A stretch of 48,931 nt of DNA from a virus. Below the pieces are notes generated by a model. That model was not told the origin of the DNA. It searched no databases and saw only the letters and a program-made list of their open reading frames with translations. The stretch's first letter is position 1; each line of letters begins with the position of its first letter. This document shows positions 40,318 through 48,370 of the stretch, one piece after another. The position numbers and the translations under genes were made by a program. Where the stretch lies: the IMG/VR virus record IMGVR_UViG_3300034356_001796, positions 1-48,931 of that record; one strand, 5' to 3'.

Positions 40318-40965
40318 ATGCCTACTAAGTATACTATATCTAATAACTTTGTTGAGGAATTAATATCTCTAGTTATTAGGTATAAACCTAAATCTATTCA
40401 TTTAAATCGCAATGATTTAACCAAGTTAAAATTGTCTTTGTTTGGAAGTATCCATCCTCAGATAACAATAGACTCAACGTTAAATAAAATTACAGTAAAG
40501 ACCGGCAATTCTATTAGAAACCCAAAGGACTTTAATCTATTCATAGACACTTACATTGAGGCTTATCTTTCTCTAAACAATTCATTGCCTTTCTATACAA
40601 TACTATTCCAAAGTAATTATGCTCCGGGCGAGTACGTAGAAGAGGCAATAAGGAATTATGCCGAAGGAGAGTTACAGAGTCAAGATTTCTTAACTATAAC
40701 TACGCAAGGGACCTACCTAGAGACTATTATAGAAAGCCAATCTGGCCCAACCTTTGTCACCATAAAAAGTCAAAGTCAGGAAGTAATACAAACTCAAAGT
40801 TACCAACCTATAGAAATGCCTACATATACGATAGAGGCTAGAGTACTTATAAGTGACTCTTCAGGAAGAAGCATAACTGGTAACTTATACGATAGAACTA
40901 ACCTAATGCCAATTCTTGCTAAAGGAGCAGCTATAACATCATACACTAGAACCTATACTACTTAA
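40318..40965 (+). CDS. late hypothetical protein, probably tail-associated
   Basis: 215 residues with alpha/beta N-terminal part and a Thr/Ser/Gln-rich C-terminal half (IESQSGPTFVTIKSQSQEVIQTQSYQ). Its codons are phage-like (CTA, AGA). No homologous domain recognised. It heads the operon that carries the second fibre. Confidence 0.5.
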   Translation: MPTKYTISNNFVEELISLVIRYKPKSIHLNRNDLTKLKLSLFGSIHPQITIDSTLNKITVKTGNSIRNPKDFNLFIDTYIEAYLSLNNSLPFYTILFQSNYAPGEYVEEAIRNYAEGELQSQDFLTITTQGTYLETIIESQSGPTFVTIKSQSQEVIQTQSYQPIEMPTYTIEARVLISDSSGRSITGNLYDRTNLMPILAKGAAITSYTRTYTT

Positions 40966-40986
40966 GTATAACTAAAATTAAACTAA

Positions 40987-42261
40987 ATGAGAATAACAGA
41001 TTTTCCCGAACTCGTTACCGCCACAGGCAATGACTTGTTAGTAACAGTAGATATAGCTAACGACTTAACTAAGAAAATTAAGTTAGAGAACCTTCCTATC
41101 TCTATTGCTACTACAGTTGCCTTGGCTACTAAGCAAAACTTACTTGTATCTGGTACAAACATCAAAACCATCAACTCAACTTCTTTGCTTGGGAGTGGTG
41201 ACATCACTATTGCTGCCAACCCATCGGGTGTTGCGGGTGCGATTCAGTTTAGCAATGGTTCAGCGTTTGCAAGTGATGCTTCAAAATTCTTTTGGGATAA
41301 CACAAACAAGCGGTTGGGAATTGGCACTAATGCGCCAATTTCACCTATTCATATAGATTACACAACTACTGGTATAAATGGTTTGTACATCAATCAAAGT
41401 GGCGGTACAAGTGGAAGTCACACATCTGCTTTGGCACTTGCCATTGGTGGGACTGTTCGTAGTTCCATAAGTGTAACGCCAACAAGTGGGGAAGTTAGAT
41501 TTTTTGTATCAAGTGGCGGTTTCTTCCCTACATTTTATGCGAATGGTTCTGAAGCAATGCGTATTGATGGAAGTCAGAATGTCAATATTGGGGCAACGGC
41601 ATTAGGTGCACGATTAGGAATCAAAGGCAGCGGCTCAACATCAGCCACAACATCGTTGTTGGTGCAGAATAGTGCGGGGACAACTTTAATGTCTATTGCA
41701 GACAATGGGGCTATAAGTATTGGGGCAGGTAATATAACAACACTTAGCGGAACTGTGGCAAACTATACTGGTCCAATTCAAGCGTTATATTTTGTGAATG
41801 CGAGCAGTCCATTTCAATTTGGAATAGCGAGTGTTTATGGAATTACGGGAACAACGCCTGTAGTAACAAGCGGACAGCGTGATGGATTTTTAGGTCAATT
41901 TACCTTTGCACCAACAAGCGGAACGGCTATATTGAATGTCATTAACGCATCGCCAACAATCAACCAAACGGGCGGTGCAAACGGAATCACAAGAGCTTTG
42001 TACATCAACCCAACTTTGACGGCTGCGGCAGATTTCAGAGCAATTGAAGTGAGTATTGGTGGGGCTTACATTAATACAACATCAGTACAAGCAAGTGCAA
42101 TTTTACAAGCGGATTCCACCACCAAAGGATTCCTCCCACCCCGAATGACCACAACCCAAAAGAACGCCATTGCAACACCTGCCACGGGTTTGATGGTAAT
42201 GGACATAACTACATTGAAATTGTGTGTGTATAATGGAAGTTCTTGGATAGATTTGCATTAA
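40987..42261 (+). CDS. chimeric tail fibre protein 2
   Basis: 424 residues. The N-terminal 75 residues (MRITDFPEL..., LLGSGDITIA) use the phage's own codon style. From about 41220 the codons shift (CGT/CGG, TTG, GCG, GGG), giving shaft repeats (KRLGIGTNAPISPIHI, SMSIADNG-like), and the sequence ends in the typical fibre tip TTKGFLPPRMTTTQKNAI...LCVYNGSSWIDLH. The stop overlaps the next ATG by one base. Likely a receptor-binding fibre with an exchanged distal part. Confidence 0.8.
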   Translation: MRITDFPELVTATGNDLLVTVDIANDLTKKIKLENLPISIATTVALATKQNLLVSGTNIKTINSTSLLGSGDITIAANPSGVAGAIQFSNGSAFASDASKFFWDNTNKRLGIGTNAPISPIHIDYTTTGINGLYINQSGGTSGSHTSALALAIGGTVRSSISVTPTSGEVRFFVSSGGFFPTFYANGSEAMRIDGSQNVNIGATALGARLGIKGSGSTSATTSLLVQNSAGTTLMSIADNGAISIGAGNITTLSGTVANYTGPIQALYFVNASSPFQFGIASVYGITGTTPVVTSGQRDGFLGQFTFAPTSGTAILNVINASPTINQTGGANGITRALYINPTLTAAADFRAIEVSIGGAYINTTSVQASAILQADSTTKGFLPPRMTTTQKNAIATPATGLMVMDITTLKLCVYNGSSWIDLH

Positions 42262-42938
42262 TGAATAAAGGTGGAATATATCGTTTGTATTGGGACAATA
42301 ATAATTATTATTATTATGGTCAAGCCGTTGATTTGCAGCGTAGAAAAGGCACTCACAAAGAATCAGCGTCTAAAAACAAACATAGAAATCCAAAGATTCA
42401 AGCCATCGTAAACAAATACGGAATGTTCAAATTTGAAATTATTGTACATTGCAGAAATGAACATTTGGACTTTCTTGAACAAAGATATATTGATGAGCAT
42501 TTTGGGAATCAATGGTGTTGTAATCTATGCCCAACCGCATCAAGTTCTAAGGGTAGAATATACACAGGTGCAGCATTAGAAGCAATTAGACAAGGTGCAA
42601 GGAATCGTGATTTATGGGGTGAAAAAAATGCCTTCTTTGGCAAGAAACATTCGGATGAAAGTAAGAATAAAATGGGTTTAAGTAAAATTGGCAAAAAATT
42701 CCCAAAATTAAGTCAAGCAAAAAAAGGAACAATTGTATCACAAGAAACAAAAAACAAGTTATCAAAAATTCGTTCTTATGGAGGTGCGCCAAAAGCAAAG
42801 ATTGTTTTAGACACATATACTGGAGTTTACTATTCTTGTGCAAAAGAAGTAAGCGACTTGTATAACATAACACAATCAACATTGAGGTCAAGATTGAACG
42901 GACAAATGCCAAACACAACAAGATTTATTTATACATAA
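42261..42938 (+). CDS. GIY-YIG homing endonuclease 1
   Basis: 225 residues from ATG 42261. The N-terminal catalytic domain has GGIYRLYW and NYYYYGQAVDLQRR (YYG in place of YIG, then Arg), with E in FLEQRYID. NUMOD3-like DNA-binding repeats follow (NAFFGKKHSDESKNKM, GLSKIGKKF) and a final NUMOD1-like helix-turn-helix (SCAKEVSDLYNITQSTLRSRLNG). It is a free-standing mobile gene inserted directly after a fibre gene, without intron. Confidence 0.88.
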   Translation: MNKGGIYRLYWDNNNYYYYGQAVDLQRRKGTHKESASKNKHRNPKIQAIVNKYGMFKFEIIVHCRNEHLDFLEQRYIDEHFGNQWCCNLCPTASSSKGRIYTGAALEAIRQGARNRDLWGEKNAFFGKKHSDESKNKMGLSKIGKKFPKLSQAKKGTIVSQETKNKLSKIRSYGGAPKAKIVLDTYTGVYYSCAKEVSDLYNITQSTLRSRLNGQMPNTTRFIYT

Positions 42939-42942
42939 AAAT

Positions 42943-43284
42943 ATGAAACTTATACAAATTAACACCCCCGTAAATTTGACATCGGGATTAAGCATCCCAA
43001 GTGGATCGGTTGTTGTTATTGCCGAAGGATATTCGGATAACAAATCACAAAAAGACGGAATCATCCCCGCCCAAATCGCAACCTTTGTTTTTGCAAGTGT
43101 ACAAGCATTGGCAGAAGGCAAAGCCCCGATTCAAGGCATTGAAGATTTTAACACCACTTTTTCAAACTTGGAATTATCGGTTGCGGATTACGAAACATTG
43201 GCAGCAGAAACTTTGCTCGTTAATGCCGTTGAGTCAGCACTGGAGGCAATCTATCCATCTAACGTAGAGGTAGTAACGATATAA
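42943..43284 (+). CDS. hypothetical protein in the exchanged segment
   Basis: 113 residues (MKLIQINTPVNLTSGLSIPSGSVVVIAEGYSDN). Codons are of the foreign style until near the end, where phage-style codons return (from about 43230). Probably transferred together with the fibre tip, or the boundary of the exchange. Function unknown, perhaps tail-associated. Confidence 0.6.
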   Translation: MKLIQINTPVNLTSGLSIPSGSVVVIAEGYSDNKSQKDGIIPAQIATFVFASVQALAEGKAPIQGIEDFNTTFSNLELSVADYETLAAETLLVNAVESALEAIYPSNVEVVTI

Positions 43285-43290
43285 CATATT

Positions 43291-43638
43291 ATGTGGAGTC
43301 AAAATGGATATGCAGAAGAGTTAATTCAAAAAATTTTTGATGCTTATTCCGTTTATGCTTATATAAATCCACAGGATGCACTAATACTAAAAAAAGAATC
43401 TAGTCTACTAACTAACGTATACTCTCTAGAAGAGGACGTAATAACCTTTAGAGGACTACCTATAACAGTTTCTTTTAAGACAACTTTACTTAGAGATAGC
43501 AGTCTTCCTAACGGAAGTATTAGATTTCAAGAAAAACATCCAGACTACAAGTTATTATTCTGTGATAATAGATTGCCTTCTGGAAGAATAGAAAAAATCG
43601 CATTAATAACTGAACAAGGAGAATACATCGCCATATGA
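43291..43638 (+). CDS. late hypothetical protein
   Basis: 115 residues with phage-style codons; beta-rich centre (VITFRGLPITVSFKTTLL). Overlaps the next gene by 4 nt. No family recognised. It lies in the conserved backbone between the two exchanged segments. Confidence 0.55.
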   Translation: MWSQNGYAEELIQKIFDAYSVYAYINPQDALILKKESSLLTNVYSLEEDVITFRGLPITVSFKTTLLRDSSLPNGSIRFQEKHPDYKLLFCDNRLPSGRIEKIALITEQGEYIAI

Positions 43639-43976
43639 GCCAAACAACTCACATACCAGGAACTGTTGTTAGAATATCAGCCTTACCAGAAGAACTCCCT
43701 ACACATATACTAGGAGTCTCTGAGATTACTAATAAAACAGTTAAGTACTCTTTAGAAGACCTTAAGCAAGATGCAGTAGGAGTTTCTCAATTAGCCGCCC
43801 TAGACGACGTCTCTTTGTCTTCTCCTACCAACGGACAAGTACTAGTATACGATGCAGCCTTAGATCTATGGATTAACACAACTACCAATGATGCAAGTAC
43901 AGGAGTACTAGAGATAGACGGAGGTACTTTTTTAGTTCCTGGAGGAGGTTTTAGTTTTGATGGTGGCAATTTTTAA
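43635..43976 (+). CDS. fibre-related small protein
   Basis: 113 residues. Contains LAALDDVSLSSPTNGQVLVYDAALDLWINTT, a motif also present in the next gene (LLTALDDVQISSLANNNLLSYNSTLSKWQNK) and in the large fibre (NNDLLTYESSTGLWKNK). The Gly-rich end (FLVPGGGFSFDGGNF) suits a trimer interface. Probably a fibre connector. Confidence 0.65.
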   Translation: MSQTTHIPGTVVRISALPEELPTHILGVSEITNKTVKYSLEDLKQDAVGVSQLAALDDVSLSSPTNGQVLVYDAALDLWINTTTNDASTGVLEIDGGTFLVPGGGFSFDGGNF

Positions 43977-43985
43977 TAAATATAT

Positions 43986-43993
43986 TATATTTG
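43986..43993 (+). promoter_or_regulatory. -10 box for fibre protein 3
   Basis: TATATTTG with only 4 nt before the ATG at 43998, so the mRNA would be leaderless. The -33 site reads TGG. Confidence 0.6.
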
Positions 43994-43997
43994 TATT

Positions 43998-44900
43998 ATG
44001 GCAATTAAACTAAGACGTGGATTAGAAATAGATAGGATGCCCATTGTGTTCGCACAAGGGGAGATTATCTATGTAATAGACACGAAGAAAGTTTATATTG
44101 GCGATGGTGTTACTTTTGGAGGAAATCTAGTTACAGGGGAGGAACTATTAACTGCGCTAGACGATGTCCAAATTTCTTCCTTAGCTAACAATAATTTACT
44201 TAGCTATAACTCTACCTTGTCTAAGTGGCAAAACAAAGCAGTAACTACTGCTGATATACCTGAAGTAACTAATCTTTACTTTACAAACGAACGAGTAGAT
44301 GATAGAGTAGCACAGATGTTATTAGCAGGGGCTAATGTTACTCTGACTTATAATGACTCCTCAAATACATTAACAATAGATGCTGCTGGTAATGTCCAAT
44401 CCGTAAACACAAAGACGGGTGCAGTTGTATTGACAACAACGGACATAAGCGAGGGAACAAACGAGTATTTCACCGCAGCGAGAGTTAGAGCAGTTGTGTT
44501 GACCGGTTTGTCATTGGCAACCAATGCCGTGATTTCTGCAACTGATACCGTGTTGAGTGCGTTCGGAAAGTTACAGGCACAGATCACCGCAAACCTTTCA
44601 ACCCTTACATCACACACATCCAATACAAGCAACCCACACGCCACCACAAAAGCACAAGTGGGGTTGAGCAATGTTGTCGATGTAGACACCACAAACGCAT
44701 CAAATATCGCAAGTGGTACATTGAGTGATTCACGGTTATCATCTGCCGTTACAAAGCAAGGAAACACATTCAACGGAGCATCTCAATTGGTTCAGTTGGA
44801 TGCATCTGCTAAACTTCCAGCCGTTGACGGTTCTAATTTGACAAACTTAAACATTCCACCTTCAACGGGTGGGGATTTATACTTATTTTATAACTACTAA
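43998..44900 (+). CDS. chimeric tail fibre protein 3
   Basis: 300 residues. The N-terminal MAIKLRRGLEIDRMPIVFAQGEIIYVIDTKKVYIGDG is the common fibre adaptor in which a particle-binding domain leads a variable distal part. From about 44390 codon use shifts to the foreign style. The distal part has TKTGAVVLTTTDISEGTNEYFTAARVR and NPHATTKAQVGLSNVVDVDTTNASNIASGTLSDSRL, both standard fibre elements. It heads the second exchanged segment. Confidence 0.82.
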   Translation: MAIKLRRGLEIDRMPIVFAQGEIIYVIDTKKVYIGDGVTFGGNLVTGEELLTALDDVQISSLANNNLLSYNSTLSKWQNKAVTTADIPEVTNLYFTNERVDDRVAQMLLAGANVTLTYNDSSNTLTIDAAGNVQSVNTKTGAVVLTTTDISEGTNEYFTAARVRAVVLTGLSLATNAVISATDTVLSAFGKLQAQITANLSTLTSHTSNTSNPHATTKAQVGLSNVVDVDTTNASNIASGTLSDSRLSSAVTKQGNTFNGASQLVQLDASAKLPAVDGSNLTNLNIPPSTGGDLYLFYNY

Positions 44901-44901
44901 A

Positions 44902-45306
44902 ATGGCAGCAAATACATCACCCATATTCGCACTATCACCAGAACTTGCATTCGCAACGGTAACAGGTGCAACGACCGACCGAACAGGTGCAACGATGACA
45001 AACACCGTCACGCTTTTAACTGCTGCAACAAACGGCACGAAAATCACGCAGATTGGGGCAAAGGTTGCTGGAACAAATGCAGGAACTTTGGTGCTAATCT
45101 TTATTAGTGATTCAAGTGGTGCAAATTTCAAGTTGTTTGATGAAGTTGTTTTAAGTGGTATTACCGCATCAACTACGCAGACATCACAAAGGGCTGTGAC
45201 TGCTTACTCTGATTTGCAGTTGAAAGCAGGTCAAGTGGTAAAAGTGGGGACAACGGTTGCCATCACGGCTGGAGTTAATATATTCGCAGTAAAAGGAGAT
45301 TATTGA
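44902..45306 (+). CDS. small fibre-associated protein
   Basis: 134 residues from ATG 44902 (MAANTSPIFALSPELAFATVTGATTDRTG), right after the fibre stop; the frame upstream overlaps that gene. Beta-rich, Ala/Thr-rich, with foreign-style codons. The pattern NGTKITQIGAKVAGTNAGTLVLIFISDSSGANFKLFDEV is typical of small tail proteins that accompany fibres. Confidence 0.65.
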   Translation: MAANTSPIFALSPELAFATVTGATTDRTGATMTNTVTLLTAATNGTKITQIGAKVAGTNAGTLVLIFISDSSGANFKLFDEVVLSGITASTTQTSQRAVTAYSDLQLKAGQVVKVGTTVAITAGVNIFAVKGDY

Positions 45307-45307
45307 G

Positions 45308-46240
45308 ATGCCTGACTTCGGGATAATGCGTGGCTTTAATGAGAAGTTGTTTGGTGACAAGTTGGTTGCCGGGCAATTGCCTACACAGTTGGGGCTAATT
45401 GGTAGTCGGGCAACATTTGAGGGATTACTTGATATCTACCCAAACGCTGCTGTTGCTTATTCCTTGCGACAATTAACCGCAGCGTACACAAATAGTGCTA
45501 TTAAAGTAAGAAGATCAAGTGATAACGCTGAAGCGGATATTGGGTTTAATTTATCGGGAGCATTAGATACGACCGCATTACTTGCATTTACGGGATCAGG
45601 TGCATTAGATAATGGGTTTGTGACAACTTGGTATGATCAAAGTGGAAACGGCAAAAATGCAACGCAAACAACAGCTATAAATCAACCTCAAATTGTTAGT
45701 AGTGGAAGTGTACTTTTGCAGAATGGAAAACCTTGTGCAAAATTTGACGGTGCTAATGATTCATTACAATCGCCCAATACCGTTGTGGTGAATGGGTTAT
45801 CCAACTTGCATTTTTATACTGTTGTTCAAACAACGGACACATCTATTGCTAATGAAATTAAATGTATTTATCACTTTACTGAAACAGGTAGTTGGGGGCA
45901 GGTTTTTTTAGCATTAGCACAAAATTTAATTAATGCACGATTTGGAACATCTCAAGTAACTAATAATTTAACACAATCAATAACAGCATCTACATCTTTA
46001 CGACTATTAACATTGTATAAAAATAGCACAACTGATTTTATAGATGTAAATAATACAAATGTTTTAACTGCAACTGGCAAATTAAGTACAATTGCAAATA
46101 CTGAAAGTTTTTTCAATTTAGGGAAGGGTACAACTTCATTTGCAAACGCCAACATTAGTGAATTTGTATTTTATTCTACAAATCAAGTGTCTAATAATTC
46201 AGCAATTAATACTAATATTAAGAATTTTTACGCTATATAA
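45308..46240 (+). CDS. LamG/arabinofuranosidase-like adhesin domain protein
   Basis: 310 residues. AYSLRQLTAAYTNSAIKVRRSSDNAEADIGF and then ALDNGFVTTWYDQSGNGKNATQTT...QPQIV form the start of the jelly-roll domain of arabinofuranosidase B type, often used by phages as a carbohydrate-binding or receptor-binding module. KPCAKFDGANDSLQSP and the last strands complete a concanavalin-like sandwich. A hydrolase activity is possible but not implied. Codons become very A/T-rich after about 45850, which hints at another mosaic boundary. Confidence 0.75.
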   Translation: MPDFGIMRGFNEKLFGDKLVAGQLPTQLGLIGSRATFEGLLDIYPNAAVAYSLRQLTAAYTNSAIKVRRSSDNAEADIGFNLSGALDTTALLAFTGSGALDNGFVTTWYDQSGNGKNATQTTAINQPQIVSSGSVLLQNGKPCAKFDGANDSLQSPNTVVVNGLSNLHFYTVVQTTDTSIANEIKCIYHFTETGSWGQVFLALAQNLINARFGTSQVTNNLTQSITASTSLRLLTLYKNSTTDFIDVNNTNVLTATGKLSTIANTESFFNLGKGTTSFANANISEFVFYSTNQVSNNSAINTNIKNFYAI

Positions 46241-46242
46241 TA

Positions 46243-46476
46243 ATGCTTGGATATATATTTAAAACCGAACAAGAAGCAATCAACGCTCGTGAGTTGTCTG
46301 ATGCTTACTACGGCATTCCCGTCGCCCCTGATGATATTACACAAAATTGGTGCGATTATCAGTTTGCAGAATTGAACACACCACAATTTTGGTACATTAT
46401 ATACGATGGTTCTTTGCTTCCAATTTTAGGGCAACCAACACAATTTGAAGTTATAACCCCACCATTCCCGATATGA
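46243..46476 (+). CDS. small late protein
   Basis: 77 residues (MLGYIFKTEQEAINARELSDAYYGIPVAPDDITQNW), helical then beta. This opening (GYIF-T-x-x-x-A) occurs in small proteins next to phage fibres. Overlaps the following short frame by 4 nt (ATGA). Confidence 0.6.
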   Translation: MLGYIFKTEQEAINARELSDAYYGIPVAPDDITQNWCDYQFAELNTPQFWYIIYDGSLLPILGQPTQFEVITPPFPI

Positions 46477-46517
46477 CAACACCGAAAGTAAAACCCAATG
46501 CTCTTCCCGTAAAATAA
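46473..46517 (+). pseudogene. 5' remnant of the small membrane protein gene, cut by a homing endonuclease
   Basis: Reads MTTPKVKPNALPVK and stops. Its end resembles residues 5-16 of the intact gene at 47226 (KKISANPLPVNF), suggesting that the endonuclease gene inserted at this point of an older copy. The stop and the endonuclease ATG overlap by one base (TAATG). Confidence 0.55.
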
Positions 46518-47239
46518 TGGCTTACCTATATCGACATATTAGAATTGATAAAAATGTGCCATTCTATATTGGTATTGGAAGCGATGAAAAATTTATCAGA
46601 GCATACAATAAACATCGTAGGAATCAAAAGTGGTTTAACATTGTGGCAAAAACTGACTATAAAGTTCAAATTGTTTTGATGGATATTTCATTAGATGAGG
46701 CTAAAGAAAAAGAAATTGAATTTATTAAATTATATGGTAGAAGTGATAAGGGTGAGGGTACATTGTGCAATTTAACTGATGGCGGTGAAGGGAATCCGGG
46801 GCGTATAGTCACGGATGAAGTAAGGGAAAAACAAAGTATTCGGCTTAAGGGCATTAAGATGTCTGAAGAGTTCAAACAAAAAAGGCGTGAATATATGACT
46901 GGAAGAAAAATGCCACTCGTAGGAATTGAAAAAACTCGTCAATGGCTAATTGCAAATCATCCAATGCGTGGCAAAAAGATGAGTGACCAAGCAAGAAAAA
47001 ATATCAGCGAAGGACACAAAGGTCTGATGGTTGGAGAAAGAAACCCAAATTGGGGGAAGTTTGGGAGTGCTAATCCTTTGGCAAAAAAAGTCATGTGTAC
47101 AAAAACAAATAGAGTGTGGGGTTCAGTCAAAGAGGCGGCCAAAGAACTCGGAATTGCTTATAGTACAATTACCAATCGTTTGAATGGTCAAAAGAAAAAT
47201 AATACAACTTTAATTTATATAGCAAATGAATGCGACTAA
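46517..47239 (+). CDS. GIY-YIG homing endonuclease 2
   Basis: 240 residues. The catalytic start is YLYRHIR...VPFYIGIGSDEKFIRAYNKHRRN, with E in EKEIEFIKLYG. NUMOD3-like repeats follow (MRGKKMSDQARKNISEGHKG, NPNWGKFG), then a NUMOD1-like HTH (VWGSVKEAAKELGIAYSTITNRLNG). It is only distantly similar to endonuclease 1, so the two are separate arrivals and not a local duplication. Confidence 0.87.
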   Translation: MAYLYRHIRIDKNVPFYIGIGSDEKFIRAYNKHRRNQKWFNIVAKTDYKVQIVLMDISLDEAKEKEIEFIKLYGRSDKGEGTLCNLTDGGEGNPGRIVTDEVREKQSIRLKGIKMSEEFKQKRREYMTGRKMPLVGIEKTRQWLIANHPMRGKKMSDQARKNISEGHKGLMVGERNPNWGKFGSANPLAKKVMCTKTNRVWGSVKEAAKELGIAYSTITNRLNGQKKNNTTLIYIANECD

Positions 47240-47363
47240 GAAAATATCCGCTAATCCCCTTCCTGTTAATTTTTCAGAATTCCGTAAAAATCCTGTTGCT
47301 GCCGTGGCTTTTTGTATGCTGTTGGCCGTTTCTTATCTTTACTTTGACCTTCGTTCGGTGTAA
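47226..47363 (+). CDS. 45-residue membrane protein
   Basis: Starts inside the end of endonuclease 2 and reads MNATKKISANPLPVNFSEFRKNP, then a membrane helix (VAAVAFCMLLAVSYLYF) and DLRSV. It has the architecture of small membrane proteins encoded at the end of phage tail modules. The N terminus may have been rebuilt after endonuclease insertion. The following 66 nt hold only A/T-rich sequence. Confidence 0.6.
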   Translation: MNATKKISANPLPVNFSEFRKNPVAAVAFCMLLAVSYLYFDLRSV

Positions 47364-47429
47364 TTAGTGCTTGACTTATTTTTATAAATTTAAACTGTAA
47401 AATAAATATTATATAATTCTTTTATACCT

Positions 47430-47717
47430 ATGGCAACAAAAATTAATTCCGTAAACGTACCTGGTAAAGGTACTGGTGAGTACTTAGACTTAACTGTTCT
47501 TTCTTTCTCTCTTTTTCCTAGCACTATTTCTTTGTATTGGGCTATTAAAGGTGAAACTACTAGCACTGACTCTGAAGGGGAAGAAGTAGTAAGCGTAGGT
47601 GCCACTTTGACAGAAGGTAACTTAAGCGTTCCTGAAGCAATTGTGTCTACTTGGGGTACTGATGATTCAGTAATTTCTGATTGGGCTATCGCAGAATTGG
47701 GCTTAGTAAAAGCTTAA
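47430..47717 (+). CDS. small late protein, copy B of the duplicated pair
   Basis: 95 residues, the same length as copy A at 39332. It shares VPGKGTGEYLDLTVLSFSLFPSTISLYW and STWGTDDSVISDWAIAELG with the other copy. Phage-style codons. Probably the same structural role. Confidence 0.62.
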   Translation: MATKINSVNVPGKGTGEYLDLTVLSFSLFPSTISLYWAIKGETTSTDSEGEEVVSVGATLTEGNLSVPEAIVSTWGTDDSVISDWAIAELGLVKA

Positions 47718-47755
47718 TCTCGTAGACAAATTGTCATTAATCTAGCAAAAGGAAT

Positions 47756-47763
47756 TATATTTG
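47756..47763 (+). promoter_or_regulatory. -10 box for copy B coiled-coil gene
   Basis: TATATTTG; a TTG at 47731 gives a 22-nt spacer, longer than consensus. Confidence 0.5.
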
Positions 47764-47786
47764 TATAAACCAACTAAATCAATATT

Positions 47787-48080
47787 ATGGCAACTAAGTT
47801 AACCGAACAAGAAATCGAAGCAATCAAAGGCTTCCAACAAAAAACCCAGAACGTAATTATGGACTTGGGTAAAATTGAACTTCAATTGTCTGACTTGGAG
47901 TCTGTAAAGACTCAAGTAATGGACGTAATGAAAGAAGTAAGCAAAGAGCAAACTGAGTTCTTCAAGAAGATTGAAGAGACCTACGGTAAAGGTCAAATTA
48001 ACTTGGAGACCTACGAGCACATTGCTACTGAGTCTGATGAGACCCCTGTCTATCCAATTTCAGACGCAGAAGTACTTTAA
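47787..48080 (+). CDS. coiled-coil late protein, copy B of the duplicated pair
   Basis: 97 residues. Shares VIMDLGKIELQLSDLESVKTQV...EQTEFF...YGKG with copy A (39912) and has a C-terminal extension of about 17 acidic residues (ESDETPVYPISDAEVL). Codon choice suggests high expression. A terminator follows. Confidence 0.67.
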   Translation: MATKLTEQEIEAIKGFQQKTQNVIMDLGKIELQLSDLESVKTQVMDVMKEVSKEQTEFFKKIEETYGKGQINLETYEHIATESDETPVYPISDAEVL

Positions 48081-48112
48081 TCAGTATTAAAGAGTATTAA
48101 GTAATTTATTGA

Positions 48113-48140
48113 AACCCTCAGAGAAATCTGGGGGTTTTTG
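48113..48140 (+). terminator. intrinsic terminator closing the fibre region
   Basis: AACCCTCAGA-GAAA-TCTGGGGGTT: 10-bp stem with one T-G pair and a GAAA tetraloop, then TTTTG. Confidence 0.9.
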
Positions 48141-48156
48141 TTTTATAGTTAAGCAG

Positions 48157-48186
48157 TTGACTTATTTTTTTAAAGTTTTATCTTTG
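48157..48186 (+). promoter_or_regulatory. consensus promoter of the next unit
   Basis: TTG (48157-48159), 19 nt, TATCTTTG (48179-48186), just after the terminator. It starts the unit with the holin-like gene. Confidence 0.82.
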
Positions 48187-48221
48187 CCCATAACCAACCT
48201 TTTCTCACCTAAGTACCGTTT

Positions 48222-48308
48222 ATGAAAGTCCGAAGTTGCTTTGAACATCCTTTCAGATATCACTGTGCTGGTGAGTTTAACTGTTTTTCTCACTGTCCTA
48301 CTTTCTAA
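48222..48308 (+). CDS. candidate 28-residue Cys/His-rich peptide
   Basis: MKVRSCFEHPF, then more Cys and His (HCAGEFNCFSHCP): four Cys and three His in 28 residues. First ATG after the promoter. Overlaps another candidate frame, so at most one may be real. Confidence 0.35.
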   Translation: MKVRSCFEHPFRYHCAGEFNCFSHCPTF

Positions 48309-48357
48309 GTGGGCCATAGAAGACATTATTAAATTTTTAAGAAATAAAAAAAGGTAA
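48241..48357 (+). CDS. candidate 38-residue membrane peptide
   Basis: TTG start, hydrophobic run (ITVLVSLTVFLTVLLSKW) and basic end (FLRNKKR), 13 nt before the next gene. The pattern is that of a small membrane peptide, but the weak start makes it tentative. Confidence 0.3.
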   Translation: MNILSDITVLVSLTVFLTVLLSKWAIEDIIKFLRNKKR

Positions 48358-48370
48358 CTATAAAAATTTT

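Noticed and set aside
43001-43267. 88-codon frame inside the 42943 gene
   Set aside because: Out-of-phase shadow; the overlapping 113-residue frame has better composition and spacing to its neighbours.
43998-44900. Diversity-generating retroelement acting on an Mtd-like fibre
   Set aside because: No reverse transcriptase, template repeat or variable repeat is visible; the variation is better explained by cassette exchange.
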